64,000 bases of DNA from assembly GCA_035079385.1 (NCBI GenBank), contig JAVHKY010000071.1:2482001-2546000 (forward strand), given 5' to 3'. Made by a program: the position numbers and the translations under genes. The stretch is from Aspidiotus rigidus. Lineage: Eukaryota; Arthropoda; Insecta; Hemiptera; Diaspididae. The notes beneath the pieces were generated by a model. The model made no database searches and had not been told where the DNA came from. It saw only the letters and a list, made by a program, of their open reading frames with translations. Numbering within the stretch: position 1 is the stretch's first letter; the number at the start of each line of letters is the position of its first letter. Positions 45,960-56,162 of the stretch are shown one piece after another.

Positions 45960-46390
45960 ATTAAAAATGACGGCTTCCTTAATGAAGTTAAACGAGGAAC
46001 GCAGAGAACATGTTTTATGAGTCATATGGGATTTCGTATTGAGAATTCAAGGAAGCCTAGACCTAGATAAAGCTAGTATAAAGAAGGCCAAGAGCTACTA
46101 TAAGCCTAGTATAATATAGTTTGAGAGTCTAAATTTTTCTCGAATGTCGAACTATACATGGTAGGAGGGGTGGAAAAATTTTGACTCTCGAGCTATATAT
46201 GATAGAAGGGGGACTTAGAAAAATTCGTATCATATATGGCTCGAGATTCGAAAGTTTTTCAAGTTCCCCTCCTATCATATATGGCTCGAGAGTCGAAATT
46301 TTTCCAAGTTTTTTTTTGGACGGCGCACGGCAAATTTCTCAAAAAGCCCACTATAGAACAGGTTCCCTGTTAAAAAGTGAAATTCATTCT
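45960..46390. repeat. CTCGAGAGTC repeat family, reverse-oriented composite copy
   Basis: It contains TTTAACGAGGAACGCAGAG (reverse of TGCGTTCCTC...), AAGGAAGCCTAGACCTAG with CTAG-rich DNA, four CTCGAG(A/C) units between 46180 and 46300, then GGACGGCGCACGGCAAATTT and ACAGGTTCCCTGTTA. The segment order mirrors 16090-16700 and 21871-22200. Confidence 0.68.
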
Positions 46391-48053
46391 TGTTCAGTCT
46401 TTTCTTTCTGTTGCTCTCTTCCTCGTTATCCTAGGAGAATTATTTTTGCAATTTCGAGGACATTAACAAGGTGACTTCATATTCTTACCCCCAATGCGAG
46501 GGTATACTCGTACACTCTTTTTCACAGTATGAAGACGCATACAAACTCCTCGATCACTCACAAGTTCATGTGATGAAGCAAAAAGTTGCCAGAGTCTGTA
46601 CTTTTTCCCTAGTTTGCCTCGTAAGCACTTAGGCTCATGATCGTCGCCAAGGATTCAACAGGATAATATGCATTTATCCGTCTTGGAATTGATTTGATAA
46701 AAATATAAAATATGGATTTTATTCGTAGGCCATTGTATAAAAGAGCTTTTATTTTATTTTTTTTTCCATCAGAACAATATTGTAGATATTTTTTTCTTTT
46801 TTTGTCCCTCTCTTTTTCTTAAGAAAAATTTTAATAATTCTTTACTTTATCAACGCCAAATTTTTGAGATTTCGGTTTCGTTAGCCCCTAATATTCTAAT
46901 TTATTCGCGGAAACTGAAATCAGACTTAGATGAGGCTGTTATTGGTCCATCATTAAAGAACTGTCTTGAAATAAATGCTTCGGACGTAAGCTAAAGCAGT
47001 TACTTCATGCAAATTTAACATAAAATCGTACCGCTGACAGATGAGAACAGCACTTTTCAATGTAAGTGGGGTTCAAATGGTCATTTTTGATTGGCTCGAT
47101 GTCCAATGAGAATTTTTTAAATTGGAATAAAATGCCTATTACAAGAATTTTCAATGATTGGTCTAGGTCACTATCATCCTTGAATGATAAATTTCAAAGT
47201 TTTTTGGAATTTACAAAAAAGTGGGGAGGGGGGGTGGTCAGAACTTCACGTTAAAATCGCCCATGTTCGGTCAGAAATTAAATTTCTTGGGAAAAATATT
47301 CACCCCTAACCAATTTGACTGGAGTAGAAAATCATTTTTTTATAATGTTAAGACGCTGGAGTGAAGGCTGTGGGCTGTGGCTCTTTCAATTTTGGACCAC
47401 AACCAAAAACATTCCAAAAGGATCGAGTGAGACACTTACTCATTTGAACTAACTTATAATCTATACGGTACTTCGGGAAATAAAAACTAATTTCGGAATG
47501 AATTATTACACTGCCTTTGCAGAAGCATACCTATGGAATTTCTTATGATCAGGTGACTTTAATCTATCGTTGAATTTTTAATTTAGTACCGAAAAAATCA
47601 GTGTACGACCATTCCAACACTTTTGTGGTATTAGATTAAATCCTATCAAGCTGATGCTGACAAGATTCACTTCATTGACTGAACATATTGGAAATAAAAT
47701 TGTTATTCTACCATTGTAATTTTTGACGCGCAAGTTCGCAAAAAAATTGTTCATTTTTGAGGCGGTGGGTTATTCCGGGGTAAAAAAATGTCTGCAAAAC
47801 ATTATTAAACGCAAGCTTGATTACGCGGAAATCTTGACGTAAGATTTATTTTCAAATAGACTGACATACTATTAGGTACAAGTCGCGAGGGGAAAAAAAA
47901 AGAGAAAATAAATTTAGATATAGAACGCGTACCTACCTATTTTAGCTTTTATAACGACGAGGAAATAACGTTAGCTGACATTGTTCACGTAAAATGATGA
48001 CTCAACACTTTTAATACTCATACGAAGTGGAATATTCTTCTTTGTGTTTGCAG
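46391..48053. other. Upstream region or intron of proctolin
   Basis: No coding signal. It presumably includes the intron that ends at the acceptor TTTGTGTTTGCAG (48041-48053); the upstream 5' UTR exon was not identified. Confidence 0.4.
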
Positions 48054-48057
48054 TAAA

Positions 48058-48189
48058 ATGTCAAAATTACAACTAATCGCTGTAAGTCTCCTAATATCGT
48101 TATACAACGTCAACACATGTCAAGCCAGGTATTTACCAACAAGATCTCAGGAAGATCGTTTACTTAGACTGAAAGAGTTGATACAAGAG
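48058..48189 (+). CDS. Proc: Proctolin precursor, first coding exon
   Basis: The exon encodes 44 residues. A hydrophobic signal peptide (MSKLQLIAVSLLISLYNVNT) ends CQA and is followed directly by RYLPT (48127-48141), then Arg. RYLPT is the complete sequence of the insect neuropeptide proctolin, a myotropic transmitter and hormone. In known insect precursors it likewise follows the signal peptide at once and is released by a single Arg. The remainder (SQEDRLLRLKELIQE) matches the charged helical spacer expected after the peptide. The exon is bounded by a good acceptor (TTTGCAG, ends 48053) and the donor GTGAGT at 48190. The 3' exon(s) were not found in the window, so the gene is partial here. 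Processing follows from the family; the peptide itself is read directly. Confidence 0.9.
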
Positions 48190-48910
48190 GTGAGTCACCT
48201 TTAAACTTCCTTTCGTAATTCTTGCTTGTAGAAAAATAATGCATAAATTACTGTAACCTATACGTATTTATTCGCACACCGCGTACAATGTTTGTAAACT
48301 TATCATTTAAAATGGATCCAAATACTTATAGTACGTAAGTTGATGCACTTTGTACTAGAAGGAATCTTACGCAGTATTGGACGGATGGCGGCGGTATGAC
48401 ACGACTACATGTACCGACGTCCTACTCTTGCTTGCACCTAGTGTGACCTAATGATAATAGTTTCCTTCAAATCGACAATAATTTCTAAAAGCAGTTTTGC
48501 CATTTGAATGAGTTGGTACCTACCTACTTTCATAGTTACGAAAACCTCCAAGTAATCTGCGATGATAACTTTTATGTAAATTGTCCGTCGAATTTAGTCC
48601 AATTGAAACAGGATTTAAGAAACGAGAAAAAATTCTTCTCGTCTCCGTAAAAATTTTATCGTGAGAGCGTCCATACGTTTCCCAAATCCATGTGCGTATA
48701 GTAAAATACGCCACGTAAGTAATTTATTTTGATTTCGCGTCGCGTCGTTGTTGTCGCACGCAGAGAAACGGTCCCACGAAATATAAGGACAATGTCATCC
48801 TTGCGCGAATAACAAGATCATTAATTTTTATAGTAACGGGAAAAATTAAGTTGTATCGGCTACATTCAGAAATGATGACGAGCATTCAATCAAAATTTGA
48901 AAACTTGACC
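48190..48910 (+). other. Proctolin intron, 5' part
   Basis: The stretch begins with the donor GTGAGTCACC. No second exon could be recognised. Confidence 0.5.
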
Positions 48911-48914
48911 ACGA

Positions 48915-49050
48915 AATAGTATATTACGCTATAAAGGACGGAGGAGAGCGATTTCTATACGAGCGCTTTGGCGACCCGAGCCGCGGCGAGGGCCGCCATG
49001 CAGCGCGAGTATATCGCTTTCCTCCGTTCACGTGTGGCGTACGCTATTTT
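48915..49050. repeat. Hairpin element, GC-rich core
   Basis: The left AATAGTATATTACGCTATAA ... GGACGGAGGAGAGCGAT and the right ATCGCTTTCCTCCGTTCACG ... GTACGCTATTTTTCG are inverted repeats. The GC-rich middle (about 48965-49000) stands out from the AT-rich surroundings. Confidence 0.6.
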
Positions 49051-49052
49051 TC

Positions 49053-49372
49053 GATTCACATGAATAAAAACGCAAACGCGAGATGATCTATAATTAAAAT
49101 TTTCTCTTTTTTATTAGAGCATCATAACATTGTTGATGGAAAACGAAATTGTAATTTTCTTACAATTGATGAACACAAGGAAAAATTCGAGTGTTGTTTT
49201 AAAATTATTAAAAGATCATTTTTGTCGGCGACCGCCAAACTGTTCGGCGCATACAGAATACACGCATGCGCGCAACCGAACTCTTCGAGTTCTAAAGTAA
49301 AAAAACGCATCTTCGCGTCCTACAACGAAGCACCAAAGGAACGCGTTTTTATTCACGTGAACCGAAAATTAA
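49053..49372. repeat. Foldback element with TTCACATGAATAAAAACGC ends
   Basis: The inverted ends are at 49054-49076 and 49344-49366 (TTCACATGAATAAAAACGC and GCGTTTTTATTCACGTGAA). No ORF. It abuts the hairpin at 48915. Confidence 0.6.
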
Positions 49373-50260
49373 TTTAAGATCGTCTGAAGTACGGTACGGC
49401 GCGGCGGACGTTATAATTTTTTTTCCTAATGACCGCCATAAAACAGCTTCCCTTATGAAAAAAATAACATTAGGTTACAGTATTCAACGAAACTGAAATA
49501 AAAATTCCTTCAAAACAAATAAGGGAATAAATAAATAAATAAATCATTATTACCTATTAATTATTCAATAATTGAATTATTCGCCTCATTAGTATGATGG
49601 TCAATTATGGGACGTATCTATTTTCGGAATTTCCACCCTAAATACTGTATTAAAAGAAAAACAATTGCGAATATCTTTCTATATTATAAAGGAGAAGACC
49701 CGTTTTTTTGGACGAATAGGCTCCGTTCGTATGGTACTAATTTTCTTGAAACTTTGAATGTTGTTACCCATTAGTGCAGACTTTTTATCTCTAAATTTAA
49801 CCATCCATCCAAGTTCAAGTATGTACTCGTAGTAACCAGAAATATACGTGGCTATGATCCATCAATCACTTTGAACATGCATTTTAAAAGTTACAATTTT
49901 TCTATCCTGTACGGTTGTGCATTAAAAATTCTTCTAGCCAGTAAATGTCATACGCGCACACAAATAACAATTGAGAGGACTCAAATACATCGATGAAATA
50001 TATTCATCTTGAGAATTACTCGAAAACCATTGAACGAAATGAACCCAAAATTTCTCGTTAACGACGTTGAATACTCTGCAACATCGTCCAGTCGTATAGA
50101 AACAGTTGGTTTGATAATTTCAGAAAATAGGCATGATCACATTTGAGAGAAAATTATTGAGAAATGCTCAAAAAATCAACCAATCAATAAGAAAAAATCA
50201 CGTGCACAACTTCACATACATGAATATAATTTGACCAAAATTGAAGAAAATGGACACATT
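49373..50260. other. Non-coding stretch
   Basis: A short AAATAAAT tract lies at 49528-49544. No coding signal. Confidence 0.4.
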
Positions 50261-50272
50261 AGTTTTGGAGGA

Positions 50273-50632
50273 TGATAGGAGGAAAGGTCACATAGACACG
50301 CAACAATTAAGTATTTATTCACGAATCACAAAAATATCATACCTGATGATGAACGTTTACGTTTGAAACCGGTAGTAGCTCTCAATTTTATTCACGTTTT
50401 ACTTATCTAAAAATTCTTCGATTTTAGTTAATTGTTTTTTCCTTTTCGTTTTTGTCGACTTTTGTGAACCTTTTAATTTTAACATTTTTGACCACTAAAT
50501 TCTCCTTTTTGCTTCGTTTTCGTACCATTTTTCGATATATTTCTTGTGATATTTTTGTGATTCGTGAATAAATACTTAATTCTTTCCTCCTATCATTAAT
50601 ATGACTCGCAGTTTTGAAGATTCTATTTCATC
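50273..50632 (+). mobile_element. Mini Penelope-like insertion (pLTR plus ORF start)
   Basis: This 360-bp insertion is flanked by the 12-bp direct repeat AGTTTTGGAGGA (50261-50272, 50633-50644). The left arm (TGATAGGAGGAAAG ... AATTAAGTATTTATTCACGA ... AATATCA) is the reverse complement of 50547-50596, apart from an 18-bp extra block. It is followed by a hammerhead-like motif, an AT-rich leader and an ATG (50601) with ten codons before the flank. This is the 5' inverted-arm architecture of PLE-B without any body. Confidence 0.75.
50343..50376 (+). ncRNA. Hammerhead-like motif, mini-PLE
   Basis: The order is CTGATGA, T, GAACG-TTTA-CGTTT (five pairs, one G-T), GAAA, CCGG, TA. The flanks ATAC/GTAG could pair as helix I. 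Confidence 0.55.
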
Positions 50633-50644
50633 AGTTTTGGAGGA

Positions 50645-51699
50645 GTTGAGCAAGAGTGATCAAGAGTCTTTGAACATCAATATCGATAATAATGTGTACA
50701 TCGTTTGATTAATACTGCACGTAATACATAATTATTCGATGTCACCTATGATTTGATTTTTGCATAGCATTTTTCAAATTTTTGTACAGTCTTCAAAAAA
50801 GTATTTTCTTCTCGATACTTCAATAATGGTACTACCTACCGTATGTATTAAGTCTATCAGGTTCCAGATCTGAGTGGAACAAAGATGAGGATCTCTTGGT
50901 TTCCAGATCTTGACATATAAAAAAATCTAGATCTCTTGAGCTTTACATCGTGATAGGAAAAGAAGCTCCAGATCTTTTGAACAAAATAAATAAATAAATT
51001 TCCGTCACCTAACAGTCAATTAGAAAAAAAAAACCAAGAGACCCGGATACTGAGGCGCATGGCGACTCAGTCTCGTTTCATTTTATTTTATCTTTTTTTG
51101 CGGATGCATGAGGCTCTTGGCTCGCCGAGGTAAGAGCCTCAAAAAGAATTAAATTGTCAGGAAACATCCTCTTACAAAGGTTTAAACGCGGAAACGAAAT
51201 TTGTCTAAACAAAATAGAAGCGATAGAGTTCGCAAAGTGAGAACTGGCGTTGGAAGGTGAACTTAGAGACGTATGTGAAAGTATCGAATGTAGCGTCAAA
51301 CACAAAGAAGTCAAAGTAGTTGCTGAGGTCTGTATCGATATTATAAAATTTGAGAACTGATAATTCCGGTAAGAATATGAGTACGGTACTCACTGAAATA
51401 CATCGGTTGATAAGAAGATAACGAGGGACAGATTTACAAGCTGATTTACAAAGGGAGAGTTCACGACTTTTTTGGAGAAAAAAAGCTCCTCATTTCCTCC
51501 TGTACCTTCTTTTCCTTCCCTTATATCTTTTCCGGGGGATGTGGGGGGGGGGGGATTTTCACTCCTATAGAGGGTGAAAGTCAGTGAACGGCAGATAATT
51601 AAGCGAGTTCGTGACCGTATAGGAATTGTTTCAATGAGCAAGACGAAAACGTGGAGAAACGGAGTTTGAGAGACGGATATTTTTAAGGGCGAAAAACGA
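50645..51699. other. Non-coding stretch with short repeated words
   Basis: CCAGATCT or CTAGATCT with CTTGAGC-like contexts occurs about five times at 50860-50980. A G run lies at 51542-51554. No gene. Confidence 0.4.
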
Positions 51700-52690
51700 G
51701 GAGAGGTATTATCATATTGGCAGTATTGACCAGAGGGGAGGAAGAGAGAATAAACCTAAAAAACGATAGGAATGGGTAGGACGTAAGTGACCAGCTCTAA
51801 GGCGGCAGAGAATGATTTCTTTATGATGGTAAGTTCGATTAGAAGAAGTCCAGGGGATTACTTTATTGTCGACTGCTTCAAGTTTGTTTGATTCCTGATT
51901 TTTCCAAAAGTCATGCCAGGAGTCAAGTATCAGGGATCGGTAATAGTTTCTAAGGTCAGAAGCAGAGGTAAGTACATGGTCAGAATTAATTTTATGGGAT
52001 AGAAAGGAATCTTTGCAAAGACAATCGCGTCGTCTTTCAAGAAGTTGATGTGACCCGGAATTCATAGGAAGGAGACGGATGTAGAAGTGGATGATAGTGA
52101 TTGCGGAAGTAAATGAATGCGCTGATGTGGGAAATGAGTTGAATAAGAGTCCTGTACTGCCAGGAAAGATGAAAGTGAGTTAGTTAACAGTAGAAATTTG
52201 AGCTGGTGGTGAGAAAATGGAGATGAGAAAGACAGTGTATGGCGTTTTTTTAGTAAAAATGGAGAAAGAAGTTTTCAATCAACGACGCCTTCGATTGAGT
52301 ACGCGTATCCTAATTTGGGTCCAGATTTAGACCCGTTGGTAAAAAGTGTGGGTGGTTCGAAAAAAATTGATATTGAGATGATGTTTCTAGTGAGTTGTCG
52401 GTATGTAGTGTTGTAAGTTTGGAAATTATCAGGTAGATTGAATCGGACTTCCGAGGGAGGGGTTAGTTATGGAGAAGTGGGTGATACTATAGGGGGTAGA
52501 TGGTTCAGTTTGAGGTGTTTGCATAGTTGAGATTTAAGAGGAAGGAGGAGAAAATTATGTCGGCAGAGTGCGTAGATCGGAAACTGAGTGAATTAAGCTG
52601 CGGATGCAAGAAAATTGGTAATGAGAGTTAGGAAGTGGCATTTAGGCGGAGAGGGTACCAGCTTCAACGCAGAGGCTGAGAGTAGGGCTA
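51700..52690 (-). pseudogene. Decayed non-LTR retrotransposon, RNase H and C-terminal region
   Basis: The longest minus-strand frame (52065-51712) contains RNYYRSLILDSWHDFWKNQ, which parallels ENYYCSLILEKWTNLWKNQ of the copy at 23536-25421. It is followed by ILCRLRAGHLRPTHSY, the usual C-terminal phrase of such LINEs. Further upstream on the same strand, broken frames show an RNase H-like DG/NGSK...GYAYSI block (about 52340-52290) and a PSPPKCHFLTLITNFL segment near 52640, parallel to NPPSFRRLILTSNFL in the first copy. Many frameshifts. It is the same family as the + strand copy, or a close relative. Confidence 0.7.
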
Positions 52691-54413
52691 GAAAGTTGGA
52701 CCGCAATTAAGAGCTTGATTTACATAATAAGCGAATATATTACAGACAAAAAAGACTTGTAAGGTTCATCATTAAAGAAGAACAAACGATTTTGTTGAGT
52801 TTTTGCCTTGCATATTGAATAGCGGATGGGTAGAAAAATGTTAAGTGAGTAGTTACTACTTAATAGCAGGTGGGAATGTGATCAGTAACGGGATGTGATC
52901 TGTTGCAGATAAATTTCGTTTTTATTGATGTTACAGGGACAAGTCGGGTGTTGACGATTATGAATACGTTTACAGTTAACTATTGGTTGATAAATATAGT
53001 TTTGTGTTACAATGCGGGCAGTACGATCACGAGCTAAGTGAGAGTGAGTGTGTGGGTGTGGAAATATTTGATTTTCATAGACCCAGTGAGTTGAAAACAT
53101 TTCTCAGGGTGTGGTATCAATCACAGAACATACAGGATAAGTACGAGGATGAGAAAAAATATTGAAGTGGAGAGGGTCACTCAAAAAAGGGCAAAGATCA
53201 GAGAATAGTTAAGGTAACAGTTCAGAATGAGTACTTGGACAGGTGTTATTTTGTTAGGCACATTATGTATCGTGGTAAGCTAAAATCGGAAATAAAGATA
53301 CAGAATCGAACATTTACTGTACCAGAGTCTGCAAAAATGATTTTCCTAGGACAAAACATAAAACGAGAACAGACCGCAATGAGCTGGACCTACCTTATTA
53401 GTACAATGATGGTTTTTGTGATTTTCAATTTTAAACAAATTTTAAAACGGAAATTTATTTTCTTCCCTCGTCAAAAGTAGTGCGTTATCATTTCTTTTCT
53501 TCCATCGCTGTCCATTCAATTTTATTGTCTTCGTTTTCAAAGTTTTATTGTCAAATTCTTCAATCAAACGTCCGTGCCTTTATTTATAGGTGAATACTCG
53601 TATTATTAGCACCAGTGCTTCTACTCTCTTTTATTCTTCGTTCTTTCCTTTTTATTGTGCCTAAAAATCGCACCCGAAATTGAGTGTCTTTGTCATAATT
53701 GTTGTCAATACGACTAGTTCAGTGTAAGCCACTCATACTTCTTTCAGAATAGTAAGGAACAAGTCATGTGTATTCCGTCTGTACATCCGCCAGTAGTAGT
53801 CATCTAGATGAGATCGAATATTGAGATTGAAAGCTCTTTTATTTTTTTCATTTTTCTAATTTTTATATCCGCCCACAAACACTCTACAGTTCGGGTTTGT
53901 GGCTATGTGCTCCGGTAATGGAATCTACGTAATCTTCTTCGTGGTTCACAGTTCTGTGTACGAAACCTTGGACACTTGAACAGCGGTAAGGTGGTTACCT
54001 ACCCATCTTATAGAATCACAGAGCCTCGCAATGATTCTATAGAGCACACAAACCTATTATAGTACAGTTGGTCCCAATTTTTTCTCATTTCATTCTTTTG
54101 TACTTCTTTCAAAATATCATCGGCTGGTCTCCTCTCTTATTAACGTGGTTTTTCATTATAACACTTTCGATTCAAGCTTTATTATTCGACCTTGTATGTT
54201 CTCTTAGCAAATCTGGCGTCTATTTGCTGCGAATACGGAGCAAAACAGAATTTCGGTTAAACTAAGAATTCTGACTAGAATGTTTGGAGAAAATTCGAAT
54301 AATGAATTACGAGTCCTCGTTCTGAGAAAAGCTCATATTACGCAAACCAACTATAGCTATAAGTTCAATAAAGAAGTATAAAGAAAGGCGAGAAGTAGAA
54401 ATCATTACTAAGT
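52691..54413. other. Non-coding stretch
   Basis: Small frames at 52983-53480 carry no recognisable motif. Confidence 0.35.
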
Positions 54414-54525
54414 GGAAAGAGTGTAAACGAATCCGTTCCTTAAGGTTACGGCTATCCATCATAAACGAAAAAACGTAAAAAAACCGTCCTGGTTCCTAAC
54501 CCCACACCCCCCCCTCCTCTACGGG

Positions 54526-55992
54526 TTGCCCAAAGTGCATAAGAAGAATACCCCGATGCGACCCGTCGTTTCTTTTGTCTCCTCTCCTACCTACCTCCTT
54601 GCCGAATTCCTTGACCGTTGGTTCAAAAATCGCATTGATTTCGAATCTCCTCATTCGGTCTTGAATTCGGCCTCTTTAACTGACGTCCTCAGGGATGTAA
54701 GCCTTCCCCCAGGGACGACCATCTGCTCGTTTGATGTTGTTGGTTTGTTTCCAAATATTCCTAAGGCTGCTACTATCCAGCGGATGGGTGAGCTACTCAT
54801 CAGAGCTAACATTCCTCACAATGAGCTTCAGGAATTTTTTGATCTCCTGAATACTTGCTGGTCCCCTAACTTCTGTAAATTTGAAGGGAAATTTTTCGAG
54901 TTCCCTGAGGAAGTAGGGATCCCTATTGGATCACCTCTAGGCTCTCTTATCTCCGAAGTTTTCATGTCTAAGTTTGAACTTGACCTCTTTTCCTCGAACC
55001 AGGTGTTACTTAATCATATTCACTACTGGCACAGGTACGTTGATGACGTTCTATGTACCTGGACTGGTCACCCAGATCTCCTTGGTGAGTTTCTGAGGTA
55101 TCTCAATTCCTGGTACCCTTCCATCAAATTTACGTTGGAAATAGGGGTATTTTCCATCAACTTTTTGGATTTATCGATCTCTATAATAGACGGTATCCAT
55201 AAGTTTGGAATTTACAGGAAAGATACTACGACCGATGTTTCAGTCCACGGTGGTTCGTTTGGTCCTGTTGCTCATAAGATGGCTGCTTTTCATAGCCTAG
55301 TTCACAGACTGACTCGTATTCCGTTGAGTCAATCTGCTTTTAAGAAAGAATTACTTACCATAAAACACCTGGCTAGAGTGAATGGAGTCAATGTCGACGT
55401 TGACGTGATGGTTCGGAGGAAAGTTACGAGGAGCCTTCTTGATTCCACCACCTCCCTCCCCCGAGACACGATCCGTGATCGCCGTTTGCGTTGGATCAGT
55501 CTCCCTTTCCTGGGGAATTTCTCCCAGCAATTGGGTCGGGCCCTTCGCCCGTTTGGTTTCAGACCCGCGTTTTACAACCTCACCACAGTCAAGAGGTTGT
55601 TTGTGAGACTGAAGGATCCCATACCGGTTGATGAAAGGAGTGGTGTTTATAAGATGGAATGTGAGGATTGTGGAGGCTTTTATATTGGTGAGACCAGCCG
55701 CCAGATGAAAGTTAGAGTAGCTGAGCACCTGAAGTCTTGGAAGAAGGGACGCTTAGGGGAGTCAGCTTTCGCTGATCATTTGATTAACAGTGGCCACAGT
55801 TTCCGCGAGGGATCCGAAAAGCTCCTCCATAAGGAGAATTCCTACCGTAAACGTATCGCCCTCGAGAATATAGAGATAATGCGTCACCTCAACACTGACG
55901 GTATCACTATACTCAACTCGTACATTCCGGAAGATGGCTTGATCGAACAGGTTTATGATTCACACCGTGATTTCTCGTTCGGACGATCTTAA
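54526..55992 (+). CDS. PLE-D reverse transcriptase and GIY-YIG endonuclease, N-terminally truncated
   Basis: The frame is uninterrupted for ~490 codons; the true frame opens slightly upstream (LLYGLPKVHKKN), and the first codon used here is TTG. RT landmarks are MRPVVSFVSSPTYLLAEFLD (about residue 10), CSFDVVGLFPNIP with Asp (about 67), GSPLGSLISEVF (about 138) and YVDDVLCTW with the catalytic Asp pair (about 170). The C-terminal endonuclease has SGVYKMECEDC, GFYIGETSRQM and RVAEHL (about residues 371-405), with the expected Tyr/Arg/His positions and an IEIMRHL segment offering the Glu. Both domains look intact. The N-terminal ~250 residues of a full PLE protein are missing, so the copy is probably inactive. 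Confidence 0.9.
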   Translation: MPKVHKKNTPMRPVVSFVSSPTYLLAEFLDRWFKNRIDFESPHSVLNSASLTDVLRDVSLPPGTTICSFDVVGLFPNIPKAATIQRMGELLIRANIPHNELQEFFDLLNTCWSPNFCKFEGKFFEFPEEVGIPIGSPLGSLISEVFMSKFELDLFSSNQVLLNHIHYWHRYVDDVLCTWTGHPDLLGEFLRYLNSWYPSIKFTLEIGVFSINFLDLSISIIDGIHKFGIYRKDTTTDVSVHGGSFGPVAHKMAAFHSLVHRLTRIPLSQSAFKKELLTIKHLARVNGVNVDVDVMVRRKVTRSLLDSTTSLPRDTIRDRRLRWISLPFLGNFSQQLGRALRPFGFRPAFYNLTTVKRLFVRLKDPIPVDERSGVYKMECEDCGGFYIGETSRQMKVRVAEHLKSWKKGRLGESAFADHLINSGHSFREGSEKLLHKENSYRKRIALENIEIMRHLNTDGITILNSYIPEDGLIEQVYDSHRDFSFGRS

Positions 55993-56032
55993 TACCTCTT
56001 TCTTCTCATTCGTTCGTCAGTTGCTTTCATTT

Positions 56033-56070
56033 CAGGTTTGAAGATGGTTGTTTAACCGAAAGCGCTCCCT
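56033..56070 (+). ncRNA. Hammerhead-like motif, PLE-D, with altered first core base
   Basis: Same as the PLE-C motif (GGTT-GTTT-AACC, GAAA, GCGC, TC), but the box reads TTGAAGA, so the invariant C is T. If the motif is a ribozyme, this copy should be impaired. Confidence 0.45.
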
Positions 56071-56162
56071 TCGTTTTTATTTTCTGCGGTTTGCATTTGT
56101 TTACTCTCCCCTTGGAGTATTCGTTTTTTCGTTTATGGAAAGAGTGTACATGTGCAATGTTA

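Larger units (their letters stand above)
54426..56135 (+). mobile_element. Penelope-like element D (PLE-D), with target duplication
   Basis: A 1.7-kb insertion flanked by TGGAAAGAGTGTA (54414-54426, 56136-56148; one base ambiguous at the left). It starts with the same 37-bp leader as PLE-C, then a ~15-bp inverted arm (TAAACGAAAAAACG). It enters coding sequence in mid-RT near 54500 and keeps the whole 3' half, the 3' UTR and the 3' end. Confidence 0.92.

Noticed and set aside
50601..50708. 36-codon ORF starting in the mini-PLE
   Set aside because: It runs from element sequence across the 12-bp flanking repeat into host DNA, so it is a chimera of insertion and flank.
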